A DNA stretch of 64,000 bases, from contig NZ_LMUF01000007.1 of NCBI RefSeq assembly GCF_009766085.1, forward strand, positions 18,540-82,539, written 5' to 3'. Below are positions 63,991-64,000 of the stretch, piece after piece. The first letter of the stretch is position 1, and each line of letters opens with the position of its first letter. The notes beneath the pieces were generated by a model. It ran no database searches. It had not been told where the DNA came from and was given only the letters and a program-made list of their open reading frames with translations. Origin of the DNA: Burkholderia sp. S171 (lineage in GTDB: Bacteria > Pseudomonadota > Gammaproteobacteria > Burkholderiales > Burkholderiaceae). Made by a program: the position numbers and the translations under genes.

Positions 63991-64000
63991 TGGCCCGGAT
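63990..64000 (+). CDS. Possible start of next gene (truncated)
   Basis: The final bases read TAATGGCCCGGAT, so an ATG overlaps the thiE stop by one base and opens a frame that leaves the window after three codons. In related genomes thiE is followed by an ABC transporter gene; too little sequence is present to say. Confidence 0.25.

Overview
This window reads as chromosomal DNA of a beta-proteobacterium of the Burkholderiaceae, in the Burkholderia / Paraburkholderia / Caballeronia group. The protein sequences, the gene order tuf-S10-spc-alpha followed by cutA-dsbD-hemB-engB, the System II cytochrome c maturation genes (resB-ccsB), and a GC-rich base composition all point there. The genus assignment is my inference from protein similarity; no rRNA gene lies in the window.

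Region 1 (1-15.7 kb) is a continuous ribosomal-protein superoperon: the 3' part of tuf; rpsJ, rplC, rplD, rplW, rplB, rpsS, rplV, rpsC, rplP, rpmC, rpsQ; then rplN, rplX, rplE, rpsN, rpsH, rplF, rplR, rpsE, rpmD, rplO, secY, rpmJ; then rpsM, rpsK, rpsD, rpoA, rplQ, closed by a strong terminator. Perfect 12-13 bp inverted repeats sit in front of rplC, rplN and rplQ, and each carries a -10-like hexamer. Between secY and rpmJ lies a decayed remnant of infA.

Region 2 (15.8-30 kb) holds envelope, redox and haem functions: cutA-dsbD, an AraC/GyrI-type regulator, hemB, engB, a di-haem cytochrome c4, resB-ccsB, msrP-msrQ, lptM-lysA and cyaY. Between engB and hemB a short plus-strand unit with a Rho-independent terminator and an exposed anti-Shine-Dalgarno loop looks like a small RNA gene.

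Region 3 (30-40.4 kb) has mrcA (PBP1A) divergent from a type IV pilus operon pilM-pilN-pilO(P)-pilQ that runs into aroK-aroB; dgt follows. pilM carries an in-frame amber codon, and pilO appears fused to a PilP-like domain. Region 4 (40.4-45.8 kb) is a complete ugp operon for glycerol-3-phosphate uptake (ugpB-A-E, a small monooxygenase-fold gene, ugpC, ugpQ).

Region 5 (45.8-60 kb) contains a DUF883 membrane protein, OmpW, a transposase-like protein that has lost its catalytic residues, gltB-gltD (glutamate synthase), a small hypothetical gene, an alpha carbonic anhydrase, an MFS transporter and a YddA/SbmA-type ABC exporter. Region 6 (60-64 kb) is a thiamine operon, thiO-thiS-thiG-thiE, behind a TPP riboswitch.

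No tRNA, rRNA, CRISPR array, prophage or intact insertion sequence was seen. The most notable items are the infA remnant, the putative anti-SD small RNA, the pilM nonsense codon with the PilO-PilP fusion, the domesticated transposase beside gltBD, and the palindromic promoters inside the ribosomal operon.
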